NCBI GenBank assembly: GCA_937127245.1 | Contig: CAKZLU010000028.1 | Span: forward strand, 1 to 32,952 | Source: an uncultured Actinomycetes bacterium | GTDB taxonomy: Bacteria; Actinomycetota; Geothermincolia; Fen-727; JACVIW01 | DNA length: 32,952 nt | Direction of reading: 5' to 3' | In this document: positions 7,815 to 16,711 of the stretch, piece after piece | Layout: the number at the start of each line of letters is the position of its first letter | Position numbering within the stretch: position 1 is the stretch's first letter | The notes under the pieces: model-generated | The model's input: only the letters and a program-made list of their open reading frames with translations | Databases searched by the model: none | Told to the model about the DNA's origin: nothing | Program-made: the position numbers and the translations under genes

Positions 7815-8810
7815 ATGAGGTCAAACAAGCTGCGCAAGAAAGCTTTTCAAATTTTGATCGGGGCGGTTACCGCGATAAGCGTTACGTGCTTCTTCGCGGG
7901 ATGCGCGAAGAAAAGCAGTGTCCGGTTTTCCCGTGTTGAAGAGTGTTCAAAGCGAGACCTCCAAGGTAGACTCGTATCAGGCGGAATTTCTCGCACTTAT
8001 CTCGTGCACCTGCCGCCAGCCTACGACAGGCATGCCAGGCTGCCGGTAGTGCTTGCTTTTCATGGTGGAGGTGGCGCAGGAGAAGGCATGATGAAGCTAA
8101 CGGGTTTCAACAGGGTCGCCGACCGCGAGGGTTTCGTCGTGGTCTATCCGAACGGGCTTTCAGGGTCATGGAATGACGGAAGACCAGAGCACCCTGCCGG
8201 TCCGGCAGATGATGTTGGCTTTGTGAAAGACCTTACAAGAAGGCTCGCCAGGGATTTACCCATAGACAAAAAGAGAATTTACGCGACCGGCATGTCTAAC
8301 GGTGGGCTGTTTTCATTCAGGCTCGCCCTGGAAATCCCTGAAAAAATAGCCGCGATCGCCTCGGTCAGCGCCACCATGGGTGAGCATATATCCAGGAGCG
8401 CAAAGCCTTCCCTGCCGGTGAGCATCCTCTTAATGCCGCAGACACAAGACCCCTTTATTCCCTATAACGGCGGCGAGATAAGGTCGCCTTTCAGAAGGCG
8501 CGGAAGGGTCCTTTCAGTTAGGGATACGGTAGATTTCTGGGTTAAGCACAATTGTTGCGCGTCATCCCCTGTGAAAAAGCGTTTGCTTGACGCGGATCCA
8601 GACGATGGAACCCGGGTGAGAATGGAAACATATCTGGGCGGCAGAGAGGGTTCCGAGGTGGTCGTTTACGTGATCGAGGGCGGCGGTCATACCTGGCCGG
8701 GCGGATGGCAGTACTTAAGCGAGCGGATAGTGGGTAGAACAAGCAGGGAGATTGACGCGAGCTGCGTCATTTGGGAATTCTTCAAAAGACACGCGCGCGC
8801 CGGCGCCTGA
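7815..8810 (+). CDS. Secreted lipoprotein esterase, PHB-depolymerase / LpqC family
   Basis: Alpha/beta-hydrolase of about 331 residues, predicted to be an extracytoplasmic, lipid-anchored carboxylesterase. The start MRSNKLRKK is followed by a hydrophobic stretch and a lipobox ending FFAGC, a type II signal. In order the mature domain shows VVLAFHGGGGAGEG (oxyanion region), the nucleophile elbow GMSNGG, an acid-residue region TQDPFIPYNGG, and the catalytic His in GGGHTWPGG; these are standard for polyhydroxybutyrate depolymerase/feruloyl-esterase-like proteins. The true substrate is not evident. ATG 7815 is chosen over GTG 7770 because it gives a proper signal peptide and lies after the small upstream ORF. 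Its 3' end overlaps that of the convergent ATPase gene by 29 bases. Confidence 0.87.
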   Translation: MRSNKLRKKAFQILIGAVTAISVTCFFAGCAKKSSVRFSRVEECSKRDLQGRLVSGGISRTYLVHLPPAYDRHARLPVVLAFHGGGGAGEGMMKLTGFNRVADREGFVVVYPNGLSGSWNDGRPEHPAGPADDVGFVKDLTRRLARDLPIDKKRIYATGMSNGGLFSFRLALEIPEKIAAIASVSATMGEHISRSAKPSLPVSILLMPQTQDPFIPYNGGEIRSPFRRRGRVLSVRDTVDFWVKHNCCASSPVKKRLLDADPDDGTRVRMETYLGGREGSEVVVYVIEGGGHTWPGGWQYLSERIVGRTSREIDASCVIWEFFKRHARAGA

Positions 8811-11367
8811 TAGCCTTCAACAACTCAAACCAGACAACCCCGGCAATTCCTGCCGCAGCGCAGAGTCCGATGTCTTCCGCATGAAGAGTTGTGAACTTGA
8901 AGATTTTTTGAATGCCTGGCACGTAAAGGACCATAGCGAGGAAGAAAACGGTACCCGCTACCACCGCCCAGAGCGCCCTGTTTCGCTCGCAGATGGTCTG
9001 CGATATCGATTTTGTCCATGATCTGTTGGCAAGAATGAGGGCGAGGTTTGCTATGCATAGGGTCGTGAAAGCAAGCGTCCTGGATTCGAGCATCACGCGG
9101 TTTGAGGAAACGCCACCTTTAGCGGAGCCCACAAGGTAAACGAACATGACCATGCCTAGTACCCAAAGCCCCTGCAAAACGCTCAAGAGAAGGGTATCGC
9201 GGTTGAATATGGGTTCCCCTTGTTTGCGCGGAGGTCGCTTCATTATGTCGGCTTCCTCCCTCTCGGCCTCGAATGCGATCGAGCAGGCGGGGTCTATTAC
9301 AAGCTCGAGAAAGGCAATGTGGACTGGCATGAGGATTAGCGGTTTTTTGAAGATAACCGGGATGAGGGTCAGGCCTGCGATCGGAACGTGTATCGCCACG
9401 ATGTAGGACATAGCCTTCTTCAGGTTGTCAAAGATTCTCCTCCCGAGCTTTACCGCCCTCTCTATCGAGACGAAATTATCATCAACCAGCACCAAGTCCG
9501 CGGCTTCGCGGGCAACGTCGGTACCTCTTTCCCCCATCGCGATCCCGATATGCGCCGATTTCAAAGCGGGTGCGTCGTTTACCCCATCGCCGGTCATCGC
9601 CACCACCTCACCCGTCTTTTTCAGGGCTTCAACGATCAGAATTTTGTGCCTTGGGCTAACTCTTGCGTATACGTCGATTTCCTTCACGCATTTTTCAAGC
9701 TCATGTTCGCACAGTGATTCGAGCTCGCTGCCGGTGACAATCCTCTCCCAATGCTTAAAACCAACTTCTTTTGCGACATGACGTGCGGTGTCCGGGTGGT
9801 CACCCGTGACCATCACGACCCTGATTCCCGCTTCATGACATTCCCTCAAGGCTTCTTTAGCGTCAGCTCTGACCGGGTCCACTAGACCAAGAATTCCCAA
9901 AAACTCGAACGCGAATTCATGCTGGTCGAGCGGCAGGTCGCTTTCGGCGAATTGGGATTTCGCGACTCCTATCACGCGAAGGCCCTCTTTTGCCATCTCT
10001 GCCGCTTTTTCCATCACCTTTCGGTATTCTTCATCCGGGAGGTGACAGAGGCTTGATATAGCCTCCGGCGAGCCCTTTGCGGCGATGATGTATTTCGAGC
10101 CTTCGGGGGATCTGTAAACGTGCGAGAGCGCAAAGAGGTCACCGGTAATAGGGTATTCTTTTAAGAGTTGCCATTCGTAGTGCAGGTGCTCGGTGGCGAA
10201 AAGTTTGCGGTCTCCGAGTCTTTTTATCGCCCTTTCTACCGGGTCAAAAGGGTCCTTCTGGCTTGCGAGGATGCTGTACTCTACTATCTCGTGGAATTCC
10301 TCTGGCAGGGGCGCTTTGAGGTGCTCTCCGATATCATAAGCGCTTTCCCCGACAACCAGCTTTCCGACCGCAAGACGGTTGTGCGTGAGCGTTCCCGTTT
10401 TATCGACGCAAAGCACGGTCGCGGCTCCGAGCGTCTCGACCGCGGGAATCCTTCTGGTCAGGACATTGCTTTTTGATATCCGCCAAGCTCCGGAGGCGAG
10501 AAAGACGGTCAAAACCACAGGGAACTCCTCTGGAATCAGCGCCATCGCCAGGGTTAGACTGACGAGGATGCCTTTCGGCCACTCATGCCTGGTGAGTCCG
10601 TAAATTAAGAAAGAGACAATGCACAGGGCGACCGCGAATAGGGCGACCACCCTGACAATCTTACGCATCTCTTTTTCGAGCGGGGTATCCTCAATCTCGA
10701 TCTCGACAAGAGTGCCCCCGATCTTTCCGAGCTCAGTATCCGCTCCCGTTCTTATTGCCTCTGCGATGCCCTTACCGCCCACCACGATCGTACCGGTGAA
10801 TACGTATGGAGTGCCGTCTCCTCCCGGGGGTACCACTTGAGTTTCCCCGCTTGAAGCTATTTTCGTCACAGGGACCGATTCTCCGGTAAGCGCCGATTCG
10901 TCAACACGCAAACCCTCCGCCGAGAGCAAAATTCCATCAGCCGGGATTCTGTCTCCCTCTGAAATGAGCAAAATGTCTCCCCTTGCGACCTCGCGCCCGG
11001 GGGTTCTCTTAAGCTCACCATCTCGGAGAACCATCGCGCGCGGGCTTGAGAGGTCCCTGAGCTTCTCGAGCGCGTTTTCAGTCTTCCTTTCCTGATAGAC
11101 GGTGATTCCCGATATCAGCAATACGAAACTCAAAAGAATTACGGCCTCACCGTGGTCCCCGATGGCGAAGTAGAGAATCCCGAGGGCGACGAGAAGGAGA
11201 ATCATGGGCTCTTTGAGGATTGAACTTAACGAAGGCAAAAAACCACGCTTCGCGGCTTTGGGCAGGACGTTGTAACCTTCAGCCCGGAGCCTTCTTTGCG
11301 CTTCTTCCTCTGTAAGACCTTTTAATTCCGATAAATCAGTAATGCTCTTCACTTTTCCTCGCGGCAC
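8782..11367 (-). CDS. Type II cation-transporting P-type ATPase (Ca2+-ATPase-like)
   Basis: An 861-residue (856 from the internal GTG) P-type pump that moves a cation across the membrane using ATP. It shows the N-terminal helical cation-ATPase domain (LTEEEAQRRLRAEGYN), the actuator motif ALTGES, the M4 ion-site motif IPEEFP, the phosphorylation site DKTGTLT, MTGDHPDTA, and the hinge MTGDGVNDAP. C-terminal membrane helices include ELVIDPACSIAFEAE. PEEFP in place of PEGLP, and the Asp/Glu in the later helices, fit type II pumps, most likely Ca2+, but the ion cannot be fixed by eye. Start could be GTG 11367 or GTG 11352; the latter has GAGG just upstream and gives MKSITDLSELKGL. It is convergent with the esterase and divergent from ispE. 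Confidence 0.9.
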   Translation of the reverse strand: MPRGKVKSITDLSELKGLTEEEAQRRLRAEGYNVLPKAAKRGFLPSLSSILKEPMILLLVALGILYFAIGDHGEAVILLSFVLLISGITVYQERKTENALEKLRDLSSPRAMVLRDGELKRTPGREVARGDILLISEGDRIPADGILLSAEGLRVDESALTGESVPVTKIASSGETQVVPPGGDGTPYVFTGTIVVGGKGIAEAIRTGADTELGKIGGTLVEIEIEDTPLEKEMRKIVRVVALFAVALCIVSFLIYGLTRHEWPKGILVSLTLAMALIPEEFPVVLTVFLASGAWRISKSNVLTRRIPAVETLGAATVLCVDKTGTLTHNRLAVGKLVVGESAYDIGEHLKAPLPEEFHEIVEYSILASQKDPFDPVERAIKRLGDRKLFATEHLHYEWQLLKEYPITGDLFALSHVYRSPEGSKYIIAAKGSPEAISSLCHLPDEEYRKVMEKAAEMAKEGLRVIGVAKSQFAESDLPLDQHEFAFEFLGILGLVDPVRADAKEALRECHEAGIRVVMVTGDHPDTARHVAKEVGFKHWERIVTGSELESLCEHELEKCVKEIDVYARVSPRHKILIVEALKKTGEVVAMTGDGVNDAPALKSAHIGIAMGERGTDVAREAADLVLVDDNFVSIERAVKLGRRIFDNLKKAMSYIVAIHVPIAGLTLIPVIFKKPLILMPVHIAFLELVIDPACSIAFEAEREEADIMKRPPRKQGEPIFNRDTLLLSVLQGLWVLGMVMFVYLVGSAKGGVSSNRVMLESRTLAFTTLCIANLALILANRSWTKSISQTICERNRALWAVVAGTVFFLAMVLYVPGIQKIFKFTTLHAEDIGLCAAAGIAGVVWFELLKAIRRRRARVF

Positions 11368-11463
11368 GTCCCGGATGCTTTGCGCCGGGATTTAATGCCA
11401 TTGGTTATCAAGTCCTCTTTCAGCGCTTTTCCTCGCGGCAGGTCCCGGATGTTCCGCGCAGGG
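11352..11463. repeat. Imperfect direct repeat over the ATPase start
   Basis: A 38-base element occurs at 11352-11389 and again at 11426-11463, 74 bases apart. Both copies share CTTTTCCTCGCGGCA and GTCCCGGATG, with five mismatches over 38 positions. The first copy covers the ribosome site and start codons of the ATPase gene, so on the minus strand the second copy repeats a start-like module (GAGGAAAAG) upstream. It looks like a local duplication of the translation start region. Confidence 0.6.
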
Positions 11464-11880
11464 TTTTTTCTGGGCGGTAATTAAGGTGCTTAGCGGGATC
11501 GAGATGCTTTGGCGCTTTCCTGCAAATTCCTATACTTACTAAACTTGCTCAGGTTCTCGGACGAAGCCGTGATTCTCTTACCTCCAGGCGTTATTCACGC
11601 TATTATACCAAACGGATCAGGGGTATTTTGTCAACGCGGATCTGTCTTCGCAAGTGCAAACCGCATAAACCGCGCAAGGATGAAAGCGTAAGTGCTGGCG
11701 GATTTCGGATTATTGAGTAGTTTAAAACGGAGACAGTGCGGTCTTTAACTGAGGCTTCTTAGGTGAAATAATTAAATACGTGGCGTCGATGCATAAAGTG
11801 GCGAACACGCAGTGTTTCGGTTTGAATGAGCCGATTGAAAGACCTTTGTCGGAATCGTTTAGTCGGATGTTTTAGGTTTT
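11368..11880. other. Divergent intergenic region, ATPase / ispE
   Basis: About 510 bases. It carries the second copy of the 38-base repeat and must hold the promoters of both flanking genes. A plus-strand open frame (11509-11691) has no ribosome site or recognised domain and is probably chance. An AT-rich block near 11766-11778 could contribute to the ispE promoter, but no convincing -35/-10 pair was found. No RNA gene was seen. Confidence 0.4.
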
Positions 11881-12789
11881 ATGTTAGGGGCTAAGGTAAT
11901 AGCGAGATCAAAACTGAACCTTTTTTTGGATGTCGGACCCTTAAGGGCGGACGGTTACCACCAGATGAGGTCCGTTATGCAGGCACTCGAGCTTGCCGAC
12001 GAGTTGTATTTGAGGCGAACGGACGGCTCCGGCGGCAAGATTCGGATTCGCTGCAGCGACCGCGGGCTGCCTGTGGACAGGGAAAACATAGTTTGGCGCG
12101 CCGTTGAGGTATTCGATGAGCAGACCGGGGAGCTCTCCGGCGGAGGAATCGAGATTTTCATAAACAAGAGAATACCCGTGGGCGCGGGTCTTGCCGGCGG
12201 CAGCGCGGACGCCGCAGCGACACTGGTCGCGCTTTCTTACATATACGAACTCGAACTTGAGACTGACGCACTTTTGAGCATGGCGAGCCTGGTCGGCTCT
12301 GACGTGCCGTTCTGCGTGCGCGGGGGAACCGCGATGGTTAGCGGCAGAGGGGAAAAGGTTGAGGCGCTCGAGCCGCTTCCGCCGTATCACGTGGTCCTGG
12401 CGACAACAGGGGTTGAATCGCACACCGCCCAGGTTTACAGGCGCTTTGATTCCCTGGACCCCGGTGTCCTTCCCGACCCTGAGGGCGTGAGCGAGCGCCT
12501 CGATCGCCTTATGGAAGGGATTAAATCGCAAGAACTGGAAGTGATATGCGCGAATCTCCACAACAGCCTGGAAGCGGCGGCATTTGAACCGGACAAAGTC
12601 ATCAAATACAAGGACCTTGCAAGGGAGGCGGGAGCCGCGGGCGTACTCATGACGGGCAGCGGACCGACCGTCTTCGCCCTTGCAGAGTCCCTCGAGAGCG
12701 CTATAAACATCGCTCGAGTTCTTGAGGAATTTGCGCCGATAACTCTAGTGACAAGCTTTTCTGACAAGGGCGCTGAGGTTACTATATAA
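11881..12789 (+). CDS. ispE: 4-diphosphocytidyl-2-C-methyl-D-erythritol kinase
   Basis: A GHMP kinase of 302 residues that phosphorylates CDP-methylerythritol at the 2-OH in the MEP pathway of isoprenoid synthesis (cytoplasm). Diagnostic motifs are SKLNLFLDVG near residue 9 followed by RADGYHQM, the ATP-binding glycine-rich loop PVGAGLAGGSADAAATL near 98-114 with the catalytic Asp, and the C-terminal GHMP motif MTGSGPTVFAL near 257. Length is typical. Start is ATG 11881, preceded by only a weak TAGG sequence. It begins a long plus-strand housekeeping series, ending 16 bases before tRNA-Gln. ispE next to glmU/prs is a usual actinobacterial arrangement. Confidence 0.95.
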   Translation: MLGAKVIARSKLNLFLDVGPLRADGYHQMRSVMQALELADELYLRRTDGSGGKIRIRCSDRGLPVDRENIVWRAVEVFDEQTGELSGGGIEIFINKRIPVGAGLAGGSADAAATLVALSYIYELELETDALLSMASLVGSDVPFCVRGGTAMVSGRGEKVEALEPLPPYHVVLATTGVESHTAQVYRRFDSLDPGVLPDPEGVSERLDRLMEGIKSQELEVICANLHNSLEAAAFEPDKVIKYKDLAREAGAAGVLMTGSGPTVFALAESLESAINIARVLEEFAPITLVTSFSDKGAEVTI

Positions 12790-12805
12790 AGGAGTTTGCC
12801 GCAAA

Positions 12806-12879
<74 letters not shown>

Positions 12880-12896
12880 CCTGAATCGGCTTTAAA

Positions 12897-12926
12897 ATCC
12901 CCGGGAATTTGTAGAAAATCCGGGAT
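12897..12926 (+). other. Bulged hairpin between tRNA-Gln and glmU
   Basis: ATCCC-C-GG at 12897-12904 pairs with CCGGGAT (12920-12926) with one bulged C, and ATTT (12907-12910) with AAAT (12916-12919) continues the stem. No T-run follows, so it is not a standard intrinsic terminator. It could be a processing or stabilising hairpin 3' of the tRNA. Confidence 0.35.
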
Positions 12927-12987
12927 GAAATCTTGTTAGAGGGAGGCTCAAGAATTTCAAGATTGTTTTCTTTTGAACGGAGGCATG

Positions 12988-14391
12988 GTGGAAGCTCGAA
13001 ACGACACCATCTCGGTTATTATACTTGCCGCGGGAAAAGGCAAAAGGATGAAATCCACTTTGCCCAAGGTGATGCATAAGCTCTGCGGTCGCACGCTTTT
13101 GGCGCATGTAATAGACGCTACGCGGTCAATTGCTCCCGGCGATATATGCGTTGTCGCAAGCCGAGAGCATGAGGAGATCGCAGGGGAGTTCGGCGATGAG
13201 GTGCGCTTTGTCATACAAAAAGAGCCTCTGGGTACCGGGCACGCGGTTGGGCTCGCGTTGAAGACCATCGAGGTGCGTTTTTCCGAAGTGCTTGTGCTTC
13301 CCGGAGATAGCCCTCTCATCCGCCCGGAAACACTTTTGGAACTGATAACCTTGAGGAGGAAGGGTGGGTTCTCCGCCTCGCTCATCACCGCAGTCGTGGA
13401 AAATCCCGAGGGTTACGGGAGGGTTTTAAGAGACGGTCAGGGCAATGTTTTGAAAATCGTTGAGGAGTCCGACGCGACCGATGAGGAGAGAAGGGTAACT
13501 GAGATAAACGCATCTATGTACGTTTTCGAGAGGAACACCCTTGAGGGGCTGCTTGGGGAAATTTCTCCCGACAACGCTCAATCGGAGTATTATCTGACGG
13601 ATGTAATACAAAAGCTCACAGAAAGAGGGGCTAAATTGTTTGCGCTGAGAGTCGATGCGGAAGAGGTTATGGGGGTAAACAACAGGATGCAGTTAGCCGA
13701 TGTCGCTCGCGTTATGCGCGGAAGGATAAATGATCAACTGATGGAAGCCGGCGTCACGATTGTTGAGCCTGATTCTGCGTTTATCGATCGGGACGTTGAG
13801 ATTGGTCCTGACACGAGGATTGAACCTTTTGTTTTCCTTGAGGGGAAAACGAAGATAGGAAGCGGCTGTCGAATAGGACCTTTCACGACAATAAGAAACT
13901 GCGCTATCGGGGATAACTGCAGGATTGAGTTTTCCTGGCTCGAGGAAAGCGTGGTCGGGGATGAATGCAATATCGGTCCTTACTCCCGCTTGCGAAGCGG
14001 ATGCCGCCTTGGGAGGTCGGTCAAGGTCGGCGGATTCGTGGAGATGAAGAATACGCAGGTGGGAGATGGAAGCAAAGTGCCGCATTTGAGCTACATGGGG
14101 GATACACAGATCGGTGAGGGCGTGAATATTGGCGCGGGCACGATCACTTGCAATTACGACGGCGAGAGGAAATACCGCACGGTTATAGGTGACAGGGCTT
14201 TCATAGGTAGCGATACGATGTTGATCGCTCCGGTCAGAATCGGGGATGACGCCGCGACCGGCGCTGGGTCGGCTATCTACGAGGACGTCCCTGACGGGAG
14301 TCTCGGTATTGAGAGATCAAAGCAGAGAAATGTGGAAGGCTGGAGGGAGAAAAGGAAAAAGAAAAGGGATGAGAGGAAAGATAAGAAGTAG
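12988..14391 (+). CDS. glmU: Bifunctional GlcNAc-1-P uridyltransferase / GlcN-1-P acetyltransferase
   Basis: Makes UDP-GlcNAc for peptidoglycan and envelope polymers in two steps. The N-terminal pyrophosphorylase domain has ILAAGKGKRMKSTLPKVMHK near the start, PLGTGHAVGLAL and LPGDSPLI. The C-terminal half is a left-handed hexapeptide-repeat acetyltransferase (IGPFTTIRN, IGPYSRLR, GVNIGAGTITCNYDG). It ends in a very basic tail (KRKKKRDERKDKK), dispensable in the family. GGAGG at 12979-12983 is followed by ATG 12985 and GTG 12988; I prefer GTG 12988 (467 residues) because the ATG is too close. An upstream TTG at 12973 is also in frame. The prs gene follows within 25 bases, so they are very likely co-transcribed. 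Confidence 0.95.
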   Translation: MEARNDTISVIILAAGKGKRMKSTLPKVMHKLCGRTLLAHVIDATRSIAPGDICVVASREHEEIAGEFGDEVRFVIQKEPLGTGHAVGLALKTIEVRFSEVLVLPGDSPLIRPETLLELITLRRKGGFSASLITAVVENPEGYGRVLRDGQGNVLKIVEESDATDEERRVTEINASMYVFERNTLEGLLGEISPDNAQSEYYLTDVIQKLTERGAKLFALRVDAEEVMGVNNRMQLADVARVMRGRINDQLMEAGVTIVEPDSAFIDRDVEIGPDTRIEPFVFLEGKTKIGSGCRIGPFTTIRNCAIGDNCRIEFSWLEESVVGDECNIGPYSRLRSGCRLGRSVKVGGFVEMKNTQVGDGSKVPHLSYMGDTQIGEGVNIGAGTITCNYDGERKYRTVIGDRAFIGSDTMLIAPVRIGDDAATGAGSAIYEDVPDGSLGIERSKQRNVEGWREKRKKKRDERKDKK

Positions 14392-14416
14392 GCTCTCCTA
14401 AGAGGAGGTGTGCCAT

Positions 14417-15382
14417 TTGAGGGAAATCATTCGCAAGAAACTCATGATTTTCAGCGGAACTTCGCACCCTGATCTTGGAGTTGAGATCGCCACGGGCGTG
14501 GGGGAGAAGCTCGGAAACGTCGAGATCGCTCGTTTTTCAAACGGGGAGATCTACGTGAGGTTTTTAGAGAGCGTTCGAGGCGTTGACGCGTTCGTGATTC
14601 AAACCTGTGCCGAGCCGGTAAATGATTACATCATGGAGCTGCTCCTTTTAATTGACGCTCTAAAAAGGGCGTCAGCCAAGAGGATAACCGCGGTAGTTCC
14701 CTACTACGGCTATTCGAGGCAGGACAAAAAGACCCTTGCCAGAGAACCCATCAGCGCAAGGCTTCTTGCGGATATCATTTCCGTCGCGGGGGCGGACAGG
14801 GTTCTCTCTGTTGACCTGCACGCCGGGCAGATCCAGGGATTCTTCGACTTCCCGGTGGACCATATCACCGCGCTGCCGCTTCTGGCCAGTTATATAGCCC
14901 AGAAGAATCTGAGGGATGTGGTGGTCGTCTCCCCGGATGCCGGGAGGGTCAAGGTGGCCAAAAAATTCGCTGACAGGCTGTGCGCGCCGATGGCGATTCT
15001 TCACAAACGCCGTCCGGAGAAGAACGTTGCCGAGGTGCTCCACGTGATCGGTGAGGTTGAAGGAAAAAACGCGGTCCTTATTGACGACATGGTGGACACG
15101 GCGAGCACAATGGTGAACGCGGCGGACGCTCTCGAAAGAGAGGGCGCGCGGGAGATATACGCGTGCGCGACGCACCCAATTCTCTCGGGGCCGGCCGTGG
15201 AGAGGATAAGAGATTCAAAAATTAAAGAGCTCGTGGTTACGAACACGCTTTCTGTTCCGCCAGAGAAGAAGATTGATAAAATTTCGGTGTTGTCCATCGC
15301 GCCGCTGGTCGCGAGCACGATTCTTGCGGTTTTCAAGGAAGAGTCCGTGAGCGACCTGTTCGGCGGCGACAATCAAGCTTGA
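14417..15382 (+). CDS. prs: Ribose-phosphate pyrophosphokinase (PRPP synthetase)
   Basis: A 321-residue enzyme making PRPP from ribose-5-phosphate and ATP for purine, pyrimidine, His, Trp and NAD synthesis. Recognisable segments are FSNGEIYVRF near residue 35, PYYGYSRQDKK near 95, VDLHAGQIQGFFD (Mg-ATP region) near 129, SPDAGRVKVAKKFADR, and the PRPP-binding loop VLIDDMVDTASTM near 217. Start is TTG 14417, seven bases after the ribosome site GGAGGT (14404-14409); GTG 14408 overlaps that site and is unlikely. It sits tightly between glmU and rplY, the usual order. Confidence 0.96.
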   Translation: MREIIRKKLMIFSGTSHPDLGVEIATGVGEKLGNVEIARFSNGEIYVRFLESVRGVDAFVIQTCAEPVNDYIMELLLLIDALKRASAKRITAVVPYYGYSRQDKKTLAREPISARLLADIISVAGADRVLSVDLHAGQIQGFFDFPVDHITALPLLASYIAQKNLRDVVVVSPDAGRVKVAKKFADRLCAPMAILHKRRPEKNVAEVLHVIGEVEGKNAVLIDDMVDTASTMVNAADALEREGAREIYACATHPILSGPAVERIRDSKIKELVVTNTLSVPPEKKIDKISVLSIAPLVASTILAVFKEESVSDLFGGDNQA

Positions 15383-15400
15383 TATGGAGTGTGATTTTAA

Positions 15401-16060
15401 GTGGAAATCAGATTACAAGCCGAGAGAAGGTACGATACCGGTAAAGGGGTCTCGAGGAAATTGAGAAATTCGGGCATGATTCCCGGTGTGCTGTACGGTT
15501 CGGGGATCGAGCCTTGTTCCCTCACGGTGAAACTCGAGGATTTGAGCGATGTTATCCGCCAATACGGGGGAACAAACGTTCTCGTGGAGCTCGAGGTACT
15601 TAAGGGGGAAAAATCGGAGACTCACCTCGCAATGATAAAGGAAGTGCAGCGGCATCCCTTCAAAGACAAGGTTCTTCATGTCGATTTCATGAAGGTTGAG
15701 AGGTTCGAGGAGGTAACCACAAAAGTTCCGATCATGATTTCCGGGGATGAGCAATCCAGAGGCATCAGAGCCGGAGGCACTCTGCAGCATATTCTCTGGG
15801 AGGTTGAGGTGGAGTGCCTGCCGAGCGACATCCCGGACCACCTGATCGCGGATATCGAGAAACTTGCGGTAGGTGAGCATCTATCCGTGCGTGATTTGAT
15901 AGTTCCGCCCGGTGTGAAGGTGCTGACCGATCCCGACGATGTCGTGCTAACGATCCTTGCCCCACGGGTCGCGGTTGCTGTTGCTCCGGAGGAAGAGGTC
16001 GAGGCGGCGTCGGAAGCGCCCAGACAAGGGACTCAGTCTAAGGGCGAGAAAGAGACTTAG
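15401..16060 (+). CDS. rplY: 50S ribosomal protein L25, long Ctc form
   Basis: A 219-residue L25/TL5/Ctc protein that binds 5S rRNA in the large subunit. The N-terminal L25 domain (ERRYDTGKGVSRKLRNSGMIPGVLYG, with HLAMIKEVQRHPFKDKVLHVDF) is followed by the beta-rich TL5 C-terminal domain (VPIMISGDEQSRGIRAGG, IPDHLIADIEKLAVGEHLSV) and a short acidic tail. Length matches the long two-domain form. It starts at GTG 15401, 18 bases after prs, and ends 11 bases before pth. Confidence 0.95.
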   Translation: MEIRLQAERRYDTGKGVSRKLRNSGMIPGVLYGSGIEPCSLTVKLEDLSDVIRQYGGTNVLVELEVLKGEKSETHLAMIKEVQRHPFKDKVLHVDFMKVERFEEVTTKVPIMISGDEQSRGIRAGGTLQHILWEVEVECLPSDIPDHLIADIEKLAVGEHLSVRDLIVPPGVKVLTDPDDVVLTILAPRVAVAVAPEEEVEAASEAPRQGTQSKGEKET

Positions 16061-16071
16061 AGTTCTGATCA

Positions 16072-16686
16072 ATGCGGCTTATAAGAAAGCACCCCTTCGG
16101 TACCAGATTCATTAAGAAGAGAGATGTCGTAGCGCTCGTCGCGTGTCTGGGAAATCCGGGCGAGAAGTACTCAAGAAGCAGGCACAACGCGGGTTTCATG
16201 GTGGGAGATGTGCTTGAGGAGCGGTCCGAGCTGCTCGAGCGCGCGACAAGCGGTCAAATGTCGCTTGCGTTTGTCAGAGAGAAGGAGCTCAAATTTGCCA
16301 TTTTGCGCCCGCTTTCATACATGAACAACAGCGGCGTCCCGACCGCAAAAACGCTAAAGTCTCTTCGGCTTTCCTCGGATCGTCTGATAGTGGTTCACGA
16401 CGACATAGACATCCCTCTGGGTGAGGTAAGGATTAAGAGAGGCGGCGGCACCGCCGGCCATCGCGGAATTCAATCAATCGTTGAAGCGCTGGGGACAAGC
16501 GAGTTTCAAAGAGTGCGCGTGGGAGTGGGGCGCCCCCTTGAGGGCGTGGATCCGGTTGACTATGTGCTCGGCGAGTTTGAGCCCGCCGAGTGGGAAATTA
16601 TCAGGGTATCGCTTTCAATTGCTTCGGACCTGGTCATAGGGTTGGTTGAGGAGGCGGCGAAAAGCGTTGGTCCGGCGCGGGCCTGA
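16072..16686 (+). CDS. pth: Peptidyl-tRNA hydrolase
   Basis: A 204-residue Pth that frees tRNA from peptidyl-tRNAs dropped by ribosomes. Signature segments are CLGNPGEKYSRSRHNAGF with the catalytic His at codon 38, LRPLSYMNNSG, and VVHDDIDIPLGEVRIKRGGG followed by GHRGIQSI. The first ~18 residues (MRLIRKHPFGTRFIKK) are an extension relative to typical Pth, where the His is near residue 20. No other ATG/GTG/TTG lies closer in frame, so the extension is either real or the start is non-standard. Positioned between rplY and a lipoprotein gene in the conserved cluster. Confidence 0.94.
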   Translation: MRLIRKHPFGTRFIKKRDVVALVACLGNPGEKYSRSRHNAGFMVGDVLEERSELLERATSGQMSLAFVREKELKFAILRPLSYMNNSGVPTAKTLKSLRLSSDRLIVVHDDIDIPLGEVRIKRGGGTAGHRGIQSIVEALGTSEFQRVRVGVGRPLEGVDPVDYVLGEFEPAEWEIIRVSLSIASDLVIGLVEEAAKSVGPARA

Positions 16687-16711
16687 TTGTTTTCAAGACA
16701 GAGGGTACCTG

